NCBI RefSeq assembly: GCF_002135295.1
Contig: NZ_NEGG01000001.1
Span: 124,001-188,000 of the forward strand
DNA from: Acinetobacter sp. ANC 5054
Lineage (GTDB): Bacteria > Pseudomonadota > Gammaproteobacteria > Pseudomonadales > Moraxellaceae
DNA: 64,000 nucleotides
Direction: 5' to 3'
Numbering within the stretch: the first letter of the stretch is position 1; each line of letters starts with the position of its first letter. Positions 1-8,742 of this stretch are shown in pieces. Under the pieces are notes generated by a model. The model made no database searches. It was not told where the DNA came from and saw only the letters and a program-made list of their open reading frames with translations. The position numbers and the translations under genes were made by a program.

Positions 1-703
1 CAGCATGACTATATTTTGTAGAATAAAAAACATTTGCTCTCTCTCTGGGTTTATCCCTCCACTGCCCTCCTGAATCTGCAACAGCATCGTTACTATCATA
101 CGACTTTGGCTCGCATGTTATACTTACCCAATAATTACAATTTGGTGAAGGTTCTCTAAAATAGATTCGAGCACTTACTGGAGTTAATGCACTATACGAT
201 AATAAAGTTCCAACAGGATCAATTGTTATAAGTAAATTAACTTTACATATCTTTTTCTTCCCTAGTTCAGCTGCTAGGCCTGCTGCGTTCCATCCACCTA
301 AACTATGTCCAATAATATTTACCTGAGTATTCGGGTTTTTTTCTAAGAATTTTTTAATATTGTCAAATGCATCTAATTTTTTCCATCCAGCTTTCATGCC
401 AGTATATGCTTCCTCATACCCGTAATATTCAATCGTCGCATTTTTAAATTTCTTCTTTTGTGATAAATCAAACTCATCAAAATATTCACCAACAAATCTA
501 TTAGGTCCTAAGCCTCTACCTCCTATATTAATAGGCAGATCGTTAGGAGCAAAAGAGTATTTATCAGATGCTCCACCAATAAATGCGGTATAACTATGTG
601 TATATACCACCAGCTGAACAGGAACTACAGGTGGTGTAGGGTTAACATTTCCCATAGTTGCCCTAACTAAGTCAGCATAGGCTTGTTCTTCTAATCCCAT
701 CAT
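1..703 (-). CDS. Putative type VI secretion lipase effector (alpha/beta hydrolase), partial at the window edge
   Basis: About 234 codons are visible and the gene continues past position 1. The protein starts MMGLEEQAYADLV. It carries a serine-hydrolase elbow GHSLGGWN near residue 132, an ITIDPVG segment near residue 160 that could supply the catalytic Asp, and a His in YSTKYSHA at the very edge that could complete a Ser-Asp-His triad. No signal peptide is seen, which fits delivery by a VgrG spike rather than Sec. The ATG at 703 overlaps the TGA of vgrG by 4 bases (ATGA), so the two are translationally coupled. VgrG-linked hydrolases of this kind (Tle group) usually attack membrane phospholipids of rival bacteria; that role is inferred from position and fold. 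Codons are more AT-rich than in vgrG, suggesting swapped cargo. An immunity gene would be expected next, outside the window. Confidence 0.75.
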   Translation of the reverse strand, partial: MMGLEEQAYADLVRATMGNVNPTPPVVPVQLVVYTHSYTAFIGGASDKYSFAPNDLPINIGGRGLGPNRFVGEYFDEFDLSQKKKFKNATIEYYGYEEAYTGMKAGWKKLDAFDNIKKFLEKNPNTQVNIIGHSLGGWNAAGLAAELGKKKICKVNLLITIDPVGTLLSYSALTPVSARIYFREPSPNCNYWVSITCEPKSYDSNDAVADSGGQWRDKPRERANVFYSTKYSHA

Positions 704-3456
704 ATCACCACATGTATTTTATATTGTTTATTTAATTCTTCAGTTTCTAACCTAACAAGACCGGATTTATCTAATTTTCCACGTTCAACTTCTTTGTCTG
801 TTTCATCGTAAATAATATATTCCGTACCAGAAGCAAGTTTCTTTCCTTGATGATCCATCACATCAAACCATACGCCATATTTTTGCTTTTCTTTTTCAGG
901 CAAAAATGGAAGCGGCTTATTTACTTTTGCACCCTGTTTAAAATTATGCTGCCCCGCCTTCACTTCAAACTTCCCAGCCGTTGTCGGAAATACACCAGCA
1001 CTACTAATCTCAATCTGACTACCACCAGCTGTCAGCACGATTTTTTTGTTCGCTTTAATCTCAACTTTATCTTCAGTCGAAATAATTTGAATCCCTTTTC
1101 GTGCAATCAAATCCGCACCATCCCCTTGCGCTTGGATTTCAACTTTGCCTTTACCTGCATAAGCTCTTAAGCCTTCTTGTGCTGCAAATAGGCTGATCTT
1201 ACTTTGCGCATGGGCAATCATAGATTTTTGGCTACTGAGGTTAATGCTCTCCCCCGCACTCTGGCTAATTTGCCCATCTGCTGAAAGGTGAATATCTTCG
1301 TTACTACTCACAGCGATTGAGTTCGGTGCAGATAGAATCATCAAGGCTTGTTTAAAGACATTGGCCTTTTCTTTACTGCCTTTTTCAATTTGTCCAAGGA
1401 AGTTTTTCAAATTGTCTAGGACTTCAAGCGGATCCGTTTGTTGGTTCTTGGCCACTTCACTTAAAGCTTTTGTGCTATTGAAGCTGCCTTCGAGTTGTTG
1501 TTTCGCCGGTTGTGCATCGAGGTGCATTGTCTTGGCTTGCGTCTGTTGATGGGTACTGACCAATAGTCCTTGCCCTGCACGAACCGCACCCCATTGGTCT
1601 GTTCGCAGTTCAAAGCCTTCACCACGTCCATCACTCTTTGCAGTTTCTTTTGGATGACTTAAGTGACCAAGGTTGAGTTGGGTTGCACCATGACTACTTT
1701 GTAGTTGAGTAGAGATTTGTCCTGTGGTGTCATCAAATCGTAGTTGTCCAAAGCCTTCACCTTTAACTTCTTTACTTCGAATCCCTGCTAGTTTTTTGGT
1801 CTCAGGCAGTTTGCCTTTATTGTCGAATTTAGTCGGGCTACGCTGTGCTTCGTGTATGCGCCCAACCACAAATGGTCGGTCGATATTGCCGTCGAAGAAA
1901 TCAATCACCACAATTTCACCAATGCGCGGTAAGAAGCGCGCACCATAACCTTCACCGGCCCATGGGGTGAGGACATCGACCCATGCAGAGTCCGTGTCGT
2001 TGTCATTACTGCCTGCACCACCGTCATGACTGTGGTCATCACTACGGGTAAACAGGAAACGAACTTTAATCCGCCCCCACTCATCGATATGAATCTCTTC
2101 GCCGCTTGGCCCCACCACTTTGGCACGTTGCGGATGGGTACTTGGTCGATGTTCCAGCGGGTTATATTCAGGAACCGTGGAGATATTACGTCGTTGCAGA
2201 ATTAAGTTATTGGCTTGGCGTTCTGCTTGTTCTTGAATGGGTTTGATCTTCCACTGACTTTGTGCAATCAGTTGGTTGACTTGTTCGGTCAGATCTTTAG
2301 GTAAGTTGTTTTGGTTATAGAATTTCTTTTCAGTGATTAGAAACTCTTTGTCTGCACCATTGTGTTGATCTATTTCAGGGTGTTCATTCAATTCAAACCA
2401 ATAGCCGACTTGGGTGTCGCGTACCGTAGACTGTGCATTGAATTTTTTCGATTGTAGATCATAGTAACGGCTGAGATTTTGGTTGAGTTTTTCAATCTGA
2501 CTGTTGGATGCGGCTGTCGCTTGATCTTCACCGTTTAGGTCTTGCATCCACGCAGGGCTGACATGCCATGCTTGTTCCAAACTTAGGCTGGCATTGTCTT
2601 GGTTTTGGCTATGTTGATGTTTGCTTTGAACAGTACCCGCACCTTCTTCTTGGCTTAGACCATCAGCTTGCCAACGTTGCACATGCACTGCAGTCGGTTG
2701 GATACTGCGTTCACCAATCAAACTGGTAATACTGTCTTGTTTTTCTATGGCACTGGAACGATGGAAACGGATATTGCGGCGACTTAGGGCTTGATATTGA
2801 CTATTGTCATCAATCAAGCGAAGTTTTTGTTTTTCGATTGAGCTGCTGGAATGCATCACTTTCAATTGTGCTTCATCAATCAGCCAGTTGATGCCTTCAC
2901 TACGCCACAGGCGGGTCAGAAAGTCATAGTCGGTTTCATTCGATTGCATGATGAAAGGCCGGACATCATCGTTTTGGCTTAAACCACTGAGGTCTAAGCT
3001 TAAACTTGCTGCAAATAAAGAACTTTTACTTTGCCATTCTTTAAAGATGATTTCGCTGACATCACGTACCGATTTATTCATAAACACACGGCTATTGCGG
3101 CGTTTATGCCACAGTGATGTTGCATCTTCTAAGGTCAGTTTATACAGGGTGAGTGAACCATCACTCTGCCCTTGGGTTGCTGCAGTAATAATACCAGTGG
3201 TACGAAACAATTCACCTTGATCAGTGACTTGATCGACGGCGACTTGTACGCCAATAAATTGTTTTAGTGGAATAAGGGCATTGGTTGATAGACAAATCAG
3301 GGTTGCGTTTAAGCCCTGATTCAGCACATGTTCCCCATCAATGCGCTGAATAAAGATTTCTTCATTCAAGGCTGTATTTGAAAATTGTATGTGCATCGCA
3401 CGTTTTTGTGCACTGAGACCTAATTTTTCAAGGATCTGAACTATAGAATTCAACAT
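700..3456 (-). CDS. vgrG: Type VI secretion spike protein VgrG with C-terminal extension
   Basis: This 918-residue protein forms the trimeric needle tip of the type VI secretion system. Domain order by eye: gp27-like base (about 1-420), gp5-like OB fold (about 430-540, with DEWGRIKVRF and FLPRIGEIVVIDFFDGN), a DUF2345-type beta-helix (about 690-840, with repeated short beta motifs such as KVEIKANKKIVLTAGG), and a tail domain from about 862 with the pattern GKKLASGTEYIIYD...GKLDKSGLVRL. That tail resembles the small beta-sandwich (transthyretin-like) domains known to hold lipase effectors on VgrG. No core T6SS structural genes lie nearby, so this is an orphan vgrG island. The downstream lipase overlaps it by 4 bases. 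The ATG at 3456 has no obvious Shine-Dalgarno sequence. Confidence 0.93.
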   Translation of the reverse strand: MLNSIVQILEKLGLSAQKRAMHIQFSNTALNEEIFIQRIDGEHVLNQGLNATLICLSTNALIPLKQFIGVQVAVDQVTDQGELFRTTGIITAATQGQSDGSLTLYKLTLEDATSLWHKRRNSRVFMNKSVRDVSEIIFKEWQSKSSLFAASLSLDLSGLSQNDDVRPFIMQSNETDYDFLTRLWRSEGINWLIDEAQLKVMHSSSSIEKQKLRLIDDNSQYQALSRRNIRFHRSSAIEKQDSITSLIGERSIQPTAVHVQRWQADGLSQEEGAGTVQSKHQHSQNQDNASLSLEQAWHVSPAWMQDLNGEDQATAASNSQIEKLNQNLSRYYDLQSKKFNAQSTVRDTQVGYWFELNEHPEIDQHNGADKEFLITEKKFYNQNNLPKDLTEQVNQLIAQSQWKIKPIQEQAERQANNLILQRRNISTVPEYNPLEHRPSTHPQRAKVVGPSGEEIHIDEWGRIKVRFLFTRSDDHSHDGGAGSNDNDTDSAWVDVLTPWAGEGYGARFLPRIGEIVVIDFFDGNIDRPFVVGRIHEAQRSPTKFDNKGKLPETKKLAGIRSKEVKGEGFGQLRFDDTTGQISTQLQSSHGATQLNLGHLSHPKETAKSDGRGEGFELRTDQWGAVRAGQGLLVSTHQQTQAKTMHLDAQPAKQQLEGSFNSTKALSEVAKNQQTDPLEVLDNLKNFLGQIEKGSKEKANVFKQALMILSAPNSIAVSSNEDIHLSADGQISQSAGESINLSSQKSMIAHAQSKISLFAAQEGLRAYAGKGKVEIQAQGDGADLIARKGIQIISTEDKVEIKANKKIVLTAGGSQIEISSAGVFPTTAGKFEVKAGQHNFKQGAKVNKPLPFLPEKEKQKYGVWFDVMDHQGKKLASGTEYIIYDETDKEVERGKLDKSGLVRLETEELNKQYKIHVVI

Positions 3457-3505
3457 TTTTAAAGTCGTTTCAAACAGCTTTGTATAATTATTCTGTCAAT
3501 TTTAA

Positions 3506-3532
3506 AGGCTAGCCTAGATATTCTGCTAGCCT
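3506..3532 (-). terminator. Hairpin downstream of tusA
   Basis: Perfect 8-base arms AGGCTAGC (3506-3513) and GCTAGCCT (3525-3532) with an 11-base loop. Read on the minus strand it is followed by TTTAAAATT, so it probably ends the tusA transcript before vgrG begins. The T tract is short. Confidence 0.6.
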
Positions 3533-3590
3533 ATTTTCTTATTATAAATGTAACATTTGCATAATTATTAAATTTTAACAAAATCTTAAA

Positions 3591-3845
3591 TTAACCTTTT
3601 TGCACCAAATAATGAAATTCTTTATTGCCATTTTCATCTAAACGTTCTTCTTGTAATAAGAGTTCATGTCCAAGGTGCATGCAGAATTTTGGAATGTCCC
3701 ACGAGGTTGAATTATCCGTGGCAAATACTTCGACAATATCGCCTGATTTTGATTTACGAATGGCTTGATGCAACATCATAACGGGTTCAGGGCAACGCAA
3801 ACCACGTGTATTTAACTGAGTTTTAACTTCACCAAATTCAGACAT
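3591..3845 (-). CDS. tusA: Sulfurtransferase TusA family protein
   Basis: 84 residues starting MSEFGEVKTQL. TusA carries persulfide sulfur to the TusBCD/MnmA pathway for 2-thiouridine in tRNA and to other sulfur acceptors. The family signature LNTRGLRCPEPVMMLHQAI is present; the Cys of CPEP is the persulfide-carrying residue. Length matches the family (about 80 residues). The reading frame extends 8 codons upstream, but the Met at 3845 aligns with the family start. It is monocistronic, with its own terminator before vgrG. Confidence 0.88.
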   Translation of the reverse strand: MSEFGEVKTQLNTRGLRCPEPVMMLHQAIRKSKSGDIVEVFATDNSTSWDIPKFCMHLGHELLLQEERLDENGNKEFHYLVQKG

Positions 3846-3924
3846 CTTCACAAACCAAAATCTTATCAAGGCAGCATTATAACTTGTTCCCTGCTTATTT
3901 ACCCTATTGAATAATTTCTAAGCT

Positions 3925-4383
3925 TTACTCAATCACTTCGGTGACAATAATGGCTTGAATGAATTTCCCATTGCATAAATAGGCAATGGCGTAACCATTT
4001 GCATAGATCTGTTGATTCCTTTTGAGCTGACAATATTTGTCTAAAAAAGCTTGGTCTAACATCGTCACATGCTGAGGAATTTGACCATCCATCTTAAATT
4101 GCATTGAAGTTAATTCGTCTCTAGCTTTCAAAGACTTTGCAAATATATGATCCGAATGAGAATCCTGAAGTAAACCACGTTGATAGAGGGTCAACAGATG
4201 TTGATTGCCTTTATTACACGTACCTAAATATTGCATTGCTTTGTTTTGAAAAGAGAATTTATTGAGCAGTTCGAATGTGACTTCATTCGTGCGAATATCC
4301 TCAGTCATTTTGTGGCTTTGCATGGTCGACCAAGGATGTGCATAAATCGAAGTCACCAAGATATAAAGACTGAGCGCTGTCAT
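3925..4383 (-). CDS. Small exported protein of unknown function
   Basis: 152 residues; not recognised. The first 15 residues (MTALSLYILVTSIYA) are short and hydrophobic and end in a plausible signal-peptidase site before HPWS, suggesting export. The mature part has three Cys (in LGTCNKG, DKYCQLK, AYLCNGK) and ends with a hydrophobic strand, KFIQAIIVTEVIE. The next in-frame stop lies just upstream of the ATG at 4383, which has only a weak ribosome site, so the start is uncertain. It stands alone between tusA and the divergent corC. Confidence 0.6.
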   Translation of the reverse strand: MTALSLYILVTSIYAHPWSTMQSHKMTEDIRTNEVTFELLNKFSFQNKAMQYLGTCNKGNQHLLTLYQRGLLQDSHSDHIFAKSLKARDELTSMQFKMDGQIPQHVTMLDQAFLDKYCQLKRNQQIYANGYAIAYLCNGKFIQAIIVTEVIE

Positions 4384-4497
4384 TATTTGGATATTTATTT
4401 TTTTTCATTTTTATTTAAAATTATTTGAACGCAAAGCAGTCTAACTAGCTGAAAATAATAAATGAACTCACAGTTAAGCTTTTCAGACATTAATTGA

Positions 4498-4525
4498 TAG
4501 ACAACTGTCCGTTCTACGGTATGAT
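4498..4525 (+). promoter_or_regulatory. Candidate sigma-70 promoter of corC-lnt
   Basis: TAGACA (4498-4503) and TATGAT (4520-4525) with a 16-base spacer, about 43 bases before the corC ATG. Found by eye. Confidence 0.5.
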
Positions 4526-4567
4526 AAAATCATAATTTTTAGATATTAAGAGTCTTTAGGAAAGATC

Positions 4568-5407
4568 ATGCAAGAGGAATCAGGCCCGTCGTGGGGCATG
4601 CGCGGCTTACGTAAATGGCTGGGCACTGCACCAGAAACCCGTGACGAACTGTTGAAACTGGTACAAGATTCACGCCGATTTTTAGAACCCGATACGGTTG
4701 CTATGCTAGAAGGCGTACTTGACTTACCTGCAACAAAAATTCGTGAGGTCATGACCCCACGTACTGCAATGATTAGCTTACAAGAAGATGATCAACTCCT
4801 AGATATTTTGCATGTATTGGTTGAGTCAGCACATTCTCGTTTCCCTGTCTTTTCTTCAGATCAACCAGATAATGTCGTCGGTATCTTATTGGCAAAAGAT
4901 TTATTGCCATTTTTAACTGAACCCACCACCAAAGTTGATATTCGTGCGCTTATGCGCCAACCTTTATTTGTTCCTGAAAGTGCTCGTTCTGACCAAGTTT
5001 TACGTATGTTGAAAAATACCCAAACTCATATTGCTATTGTGATTGATGAATATGGGACAACATCTGGTTTAGTGACCTTAGAAGACATTTTGGAAGAAAT
5101 CGTCGGTGAAATTGAAGATGAGCACGACAAAGTCGATGAAGAGGCTCAATTTATCATTCCAGATGATGATCCACTCAGTGCAAATACATGGTTGGTTCAA
5201 GCACTTACACCAATCGAACACTTTAACAATGTTTTAGATGCTGAATTTTCTGACGATGAGGTAGAAACTGTCGGTGGCTTACTGCTTCAGGAAATGGGTT
5301 TGGTCAGTGATTTACAAGGGCAAGTGATTGAGCTTGAAAACTGGGAATTTACCATTTTGGAGGCAGATGCACGTACTATTCATCTGATCCGAGCTGTCCG
5401 TAAATGA
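4568..5407 (+). CDS. corC: CorC/HlyC family protein with paired CBS domains
   Basis: 279 residues. Two CBS domains (about 60-185) include REVMTPRTAM and the VIDEYGTTSGLVTLEDILEEIVGEI stretch, followed by a CorC_HlyC transporter-associated domain (about 200-279). This is the short soluble form (no DUF21 membrane domain) linked with Mg2+/Co2+ handling and found in proteobacteria next to lnt. Its TGA overlaps the lnt ATG by 4 bases (ATGA), so the two are co-translated. Confidence 0.88.
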   Translation: MQEESGPSWGMRGLRKWLGTAPETRDELLKLVQDSRRFLEPDTVAMLEGVLDLPATKIREVMTPRTAMISLQEDDQLLDILHVLVESAHSRFPVFSSDQPDNVVGILLAKDLLPFLTEPTTKVDIRALMRQPLFVPESARSDQVLRMLKNTQTHIAIVIDEYGTTSGLVTLEDILEEIVGEIEDEHDKVDEEAQFIIPDDDPLSANTWLVQALTPIEHFNNVLDAEFSDDEVETVGGLLLQEMGLVSDLQGQVIELENWEFTILEADARTIHLIRAVRK

Positions 5408-6963
5408 GAACCTACTTTGATAAGCTGCTAAACTCATCACAACAACAAAAACAGCTGCCATTCATATATCCCCTGCTAATTTCCTTATTTTCAGGTGCCA
5501 TCTTCAGCTTGTCGCTGGCACCTTATCATTATTGGTGGTTGGCAATTTTATCGCCTGCACTGCTCTATGCGTGCTTGAGCAAACGTAATCCTAAACAATC
5601 CTTCATGATTGGTTGGGCATATGGCATTGGACTCTGGTTCATCGGTGCGTTTTGGCTGTATACCTCCATCCATGTCTATGGTGATACCAATGCCGCTTTA
5701 AGTGTGTTGATGATTGCCATCATGGCCTTGGTCATGGGGTTATTTACAGCTTTACAAAGCTGGGTTTACCGTCGCTTTTTCCCTGAAACTCCACTGACTT
5801 TTGCTCCCCTCTGGGTGTTCTTTGAATGGAGCAAAACGTGGGTTTTCACTGGTTTTCCGTGGTTGTTTGCAGGTTATGCCTTTACCGAACGCTTCCTTGA
5901 TGGCTATGCACCGTTATTTGGGATTTTTGGTGTTTCGTTCGTGGTTATTTTATTGGCCTGTGCACTGGTTGAAATCTTAAGAAAGCGTGTGTTTTGGATT
6001 GTTCCCTCTGCCATTGTCCTGCTAGGCGCTTGGGGTGCAGCTCAACTGCAATTTGTTCAGCCCAAAGATACTAAGCCACTAACCGTTTCCTTGATTCAAG
6101 GTAATATTCCGCAAGACGAAAAATGGCTGGTCGAAAAGCAAGCCGATACCCTGATGAAATATGCGTCTTTAACGCGTACAGAATGGGGGCGTGATGTTAT
6201 TGTCTGGCCAGAATCCTCAATCCCGATGTTTCAAACTGATATTGAACCCTTTTTAGATGCCATGAATGTTCAGGCCAATAAAACGGGAAGTGCTTGGGTC
6301 ACAGGTATTCCTTATTGGGATTTGGCTGAATCACATCGGAATCATCACCCGATGTATTACAACAGCATTATGGCAACAGGTGATGAAGCTTCTGGACTCT
6401 ATAAAAAGCAACGTTTGGTACCTTTTGGTGAATATATCCCATTATCTGGCATGTTAAGTTGGGTGTTACCTGCCCTACAAAATGACCCGTCCATGAGTGG
6501 TTTTTCACGTGGTGCAAGTGACCAAAAACCATTGCAAATTAAAGGGCATGACTTAGGTACAGCAATCTGTTACGAAGTGGCTTATCCGAATTTAACCCGA
6601 CGTAATGCCAGCCAAAGTGACTTTTTGGTGACCATTTCAAATGATGCATGGTTTACAGGTACAGCGAGCCCACATCAACATCTACAAATGGTTCAAATGC
6701 GCGCCAAAGAAAATGGGCGCTGGTTTATTCGAGCAACCAATACGGGGATTACCGCCTTTATTGATCATACGGGTCATATTGTCAAACAAGCACCGATGGA
6801 TAAAGATGCGGTACTTCGTGGTGATTTGCCTGCCATGCAAGGTGAAACTTTATATACCCGACTCAGTGATTGGCCAGTCCTGATTTTTTCATTCTTACTA
6901 CTGGTTCTGGGCTGGATTTATCGTCCACGTAAGGTGGATGTGTCGTTTAAATCACGCCGCTAA
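5404..6963 (+). CDS. lnt: Apolipoprotein N-acyltransferase
   Basis: 519 residues. This inner-membrane enzyme transfers the third acyl chain from phospholipid to the N-terminal Cys of lipoproteins, the last step of lipoprotein maturation. An N-terminal block of membrane helices (about 20-215) is followed by a periplasmic nitrilase-like domain. The catalytic triad is visible: Glu270 in WPESSIP, Lys335 in KKQRLVPFGEY and Cys389 in AICYEVAYP, close to the E. coli positions. A last helix (about 485-505) precedes a basic tail. It is coupled to corC by a 4-base overlap. Confidence 0.95.
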   Translation: MRTYFDKLLNSSQQQKQLPFIYPLLISLFSGAIFSLSLAPYHYWWLAILSPALLYACLSKRNPKQSFMIGWAYGIGLWFIGAFWLYTSIHVYGDTNAALSVLMIAIMALVMGLFTALQSWVYRRFFPETPLTFAPLWVFFEWSKTWVFTGFPWLFAGYAFTERFLDGYAPLFGIFGVSFVVILLACALVEILRKRVFWIVPSAIVLLGAWGAAQLQFVQPKDTKPLTVSLIQGNIPQDEKWLVEKQADTLMKYASLTRTEWGRDVIVWPESSIPMFQTDIEPFLDAMNVQANKTGSAWVTGIPYWDLAESHRNHHPMYYNSIMATGDEASGLYKKQRLVPFGEYIPLSGMLSWVLPALQNDPSMSGFSRGASDQKPLQIKGHDLGTAICYEVAYPNLTRRNASQSDFLVTISNDAWFTGTASPHQHLQMVQMRAKENGRWFIRATNTGITAFIDHTGHIVKQAPMDKDAVLRGDLPAMQGETLYTRLSDWPVLIFSFLLLVLGWIYRPRKVDVSFKSRR

Positions 6964-7003
6964 TCACGCCTTTGTCATGATCCATTCAGACAAAAATCCA
7001 CTA

Positions 7004-7032
7004 AAAAAACCGAGCGCTTGCTCGGTTTTTTT
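7004..7032. terminator. Bidirectional terminator between lnt and csaA
   Basis: Arms AACCGAGC and GCTCGGTT around a 4-base loop, flanked by A and T runs, between the convergent lnt and csaA genes. Confidence 0.85.
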
Positions 7033-7079
7033 ATTTTGTTTAGATTCATCATATTGAAAGGCTATGACCCTTTCAGCAT

Positions 7080-7418
7080 TTAAAGTAATTTTGTTCCTAA
7101 TGGCACTTCTGCATCAGGAATGCAAAGTGCGACATGTCCTTTTGCATTGTGAAAACCTGTAACCAAACATTCGGATTGAATTGGTCCAATTTGCTTCTTG
7201 GGAAAATTCACCACAGCCACGACTAATTTTCCAAGTAATTGTTCAGGTTGATATAACTGCGTGATTTGTGCACTGAATTTTTTCACACCAAGTTCTTCGC
7301 CAAAATCGACATGCAAAACATAAGCAGGTTTTCGGGCTTGCTCAAAAACATCTGCTTGAATCACCCTCCCAACACGTAATTCAACCTTGAGAAAATCATG
7401 CCATTCAATTTGTTCCAT
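7080..7418 (-). CDS. csaA: CsaA-type tRNA-binding-domain protein
   Basis: 113 residues from the Met at 7418. The protein is essentially one OB-fold tRNA-binding domain, with the CsaA signatures LKVELRVGRVIQA, KKFSAQITQLY and VVNFPKKQIGPIQSE. CsaA proteins are small dimeric tRNA-binding or chaperone-like factors. An upstream in-frame Met would add 17 residues, but GAGGAAG sits 6 bases before the ATG at 7418 and the family starts there. It is monocistronic. Confidence 0.87.
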   Translation of the reverse strand: MEQIEWHDFLKVELRVGRVIQADVFEQARKPAYVLHVDFGEELGVKKFSAQITQLYQPEQLLGKLVVAVVNFPKKQIGPIQSECLVTGFHNAKGHVALCIPDAEVPLGTKLL

Positions 7419-7583
7419 ATCGCTTCCTCTATGCTTTGTCTTTTTATGTCTTTGAGTATAAAGAAACAACTTTTATAGCGGATGTAGCGATCACGACAAG
7501 GCATTGCTGAATACTGACAATATCATCAGCTTTGTACGCAGCATTCGCCCTATTGCAACTAAATTGGAAAAAATCTATGCATT

Positions 7584-7607
7584 AAAAAACCAGAGCATGC
7601 TCTGGTT
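7584..7607 (-). terminator. Terminator of the 7649-7984 gene
   Basis: Perfect 20-base palindrome AACCAGAGCATGCTCTGGTT at 7588-7607; on the minus strand it runs into TTTT. Confidence 0.8.
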
Positions 7608-7648
7608 ATTAAAATTTGGAACTTCTGAACACCGTTGTTAGATACACT

Positions 7649-7984
7649 TTAAAACTGAGTGACGAGATAAGATAACATTGCAGCCAGTGATATCATGGGG
7701 ATTGAGCGATAAATACGAATCACCAACTGCTCTACTACAGAAATATGTTCTTGTTTTAAATTCGCAACGGTCGCCTTAAGTGCGGACCAAAAGCTTAAAG
7801 CTAATAACGAACTCATTAAACTGATTGCAAAAAAGCCCACCATAATTTGGCTGCTGCCTTCAGTGCTTTGCCATAAATAGACAATGCCCTGACTGATCGG
7901 CAAAATGCTTAAAATCAAAAGAACAGATTTCAGCATTGACCAATGAAATTGGTTAATTTCATCCGTTAACAATAATGCCTTCAT
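7649..7984 (-). CDS. Small integral membrane protein, unknown function
   Basis: 111 residues from MKALLLTDEINQF. Three hydrophobic segments are seen, at about 17-37 (MLKSVLLILSILPISQGIVY), 48-67 (VGFFAISLMSSLLALSFW) and 90-108 (IPMISLAAMLSYLVT). The frame is open for 10 codons upstream, but GGAGG lies 6 bases before the ATG at 7984, which decides the start. No family recognised. It has its own terminator. Confidence 0.7.
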   Translation of the reverse strand: MKALLLTDEINQFHWSMLKSVLLILSILPISQGIVYLWQSTEGSSQIMVGFFAISLMSSLLALSFWSALKATVANLKQEHISVVEQLVIRIYRSIPMISLAAMLSYLVTQF

Positions 7985-8189
7985 ACTATCCTCCATGGCT
8001 AAATTAAGTACCATAAGAGATATTATGCGCGGTTTTAATTAAATAGAAAGTCTATATTTATTCATATTTTACGTTTATTGTAATCAATAAAATTGGGAAT
8101 AATTCTTATTATAACTATCACATATTCAACATAATTAAATAGTGTTTAAATTCAAAAATTTAGTATTAATTTTATAATTAAGATTTATT

Positions 8190-8232
8190 ATCACTTCACC
8201 CAATATAGAGATAACCTATTAAGTGAAGTGAT
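8190..8232. other. 10-base inverted repeat in the AT-rich gap after gspG
   Basis: ATCACTTCAC (8190-8199) and GTGAAGTGAT (8223-8232) are perfect inverted arms around a 23-base loop in the otherwise featureless gap 8015-8268. There is no T tract on either strand, so it is either a 3' stem of the gspG transcript or an operator. Confidence 0.4.
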
Positions 8233-8268
8233 TTATTCCATCAACACCAAATATATAATAATTCTCAA

Positions 8269-8706
8269 TTAGTGTTTATAGAAAATATCAGCATCATTTT
8301 CTTCACCGCCCGACTGACCGTCGGCACCAAATGAATAAAGATCGAATGGACGGCCTTCTGAACCCGGAATGACATACTGGATGTCGTTATCCCAACTGTC
8401 TTTCGGATAACCACCTTTAATATAACCGCCTGGCAGCCAGTTTTTAGCCGATTCGGGCTTCGTCACCAAGGCATTTAGTCCACCATCTTGCATGGACGGA
8501 TATTTACCATTGTCCATTTTGTATTGATCCAAAGAACCCGCCACACTCTTTAAGGTAATAGCGGTGGTATCCACTTTGGCTTTTTCACCACGTCCCATCA
8601 CATTCGGAACAATCAACGCAGCCAACACACCTAAAATGACGATCACCACCATCACTTCAATTAAAGTAAAACCTTGTTGCTTCATATTTTTAATCTTCAC
8701 TTGCAT
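8269..8706 (-). CDS. gspG: Type II secretion major pseudopilin GspG
   Basis: 145 residues. It forms the main subunit of the type II secretion pseudopilus. The type IV prepilin signal is clear: a short basic leader ending MKQQG, cleavage before FTLIEVMVVIVILGVLAALIV, then the GspG globular domain with LDQYKMDNGKYPS, NWLPGGYIK, DSWDNDIQY and the acidic C-terminal loop GGEENDADI that binds Ca2+ in the family. A second Met (8685) could be the true start; the leader would then be 5 residues. It lies downstream of gspF; other gsp genes are not in the window, in keeping with the scattered T2SS genes of Acinetobacter. Confidence 0.95.
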   Translation of the reverse strand: MQVKIKNMKQQGFTLIEVMVVIVILGVLAALIVPNVMGRGEKAKVDTTAITLKSVAGSLDQYKMDNGKYPSMQDGGLNALVTKPESAKNWLPGGYIKGGYPKDSWDNDIQYVIPGSEGRPFDLYSFGADGQSGGEENDADIFYKH

Positions 8707-8742
8707 CTTACAAATCTCTATTCAAACCCTTGTTAGAATGTC

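Noticed and set aside
7464..7643. Plus-strand open frame of about 57 codons
   Set aside because: No ATG or ribosome site, and it runs through a palindromic terminator of the minus-strand gene.
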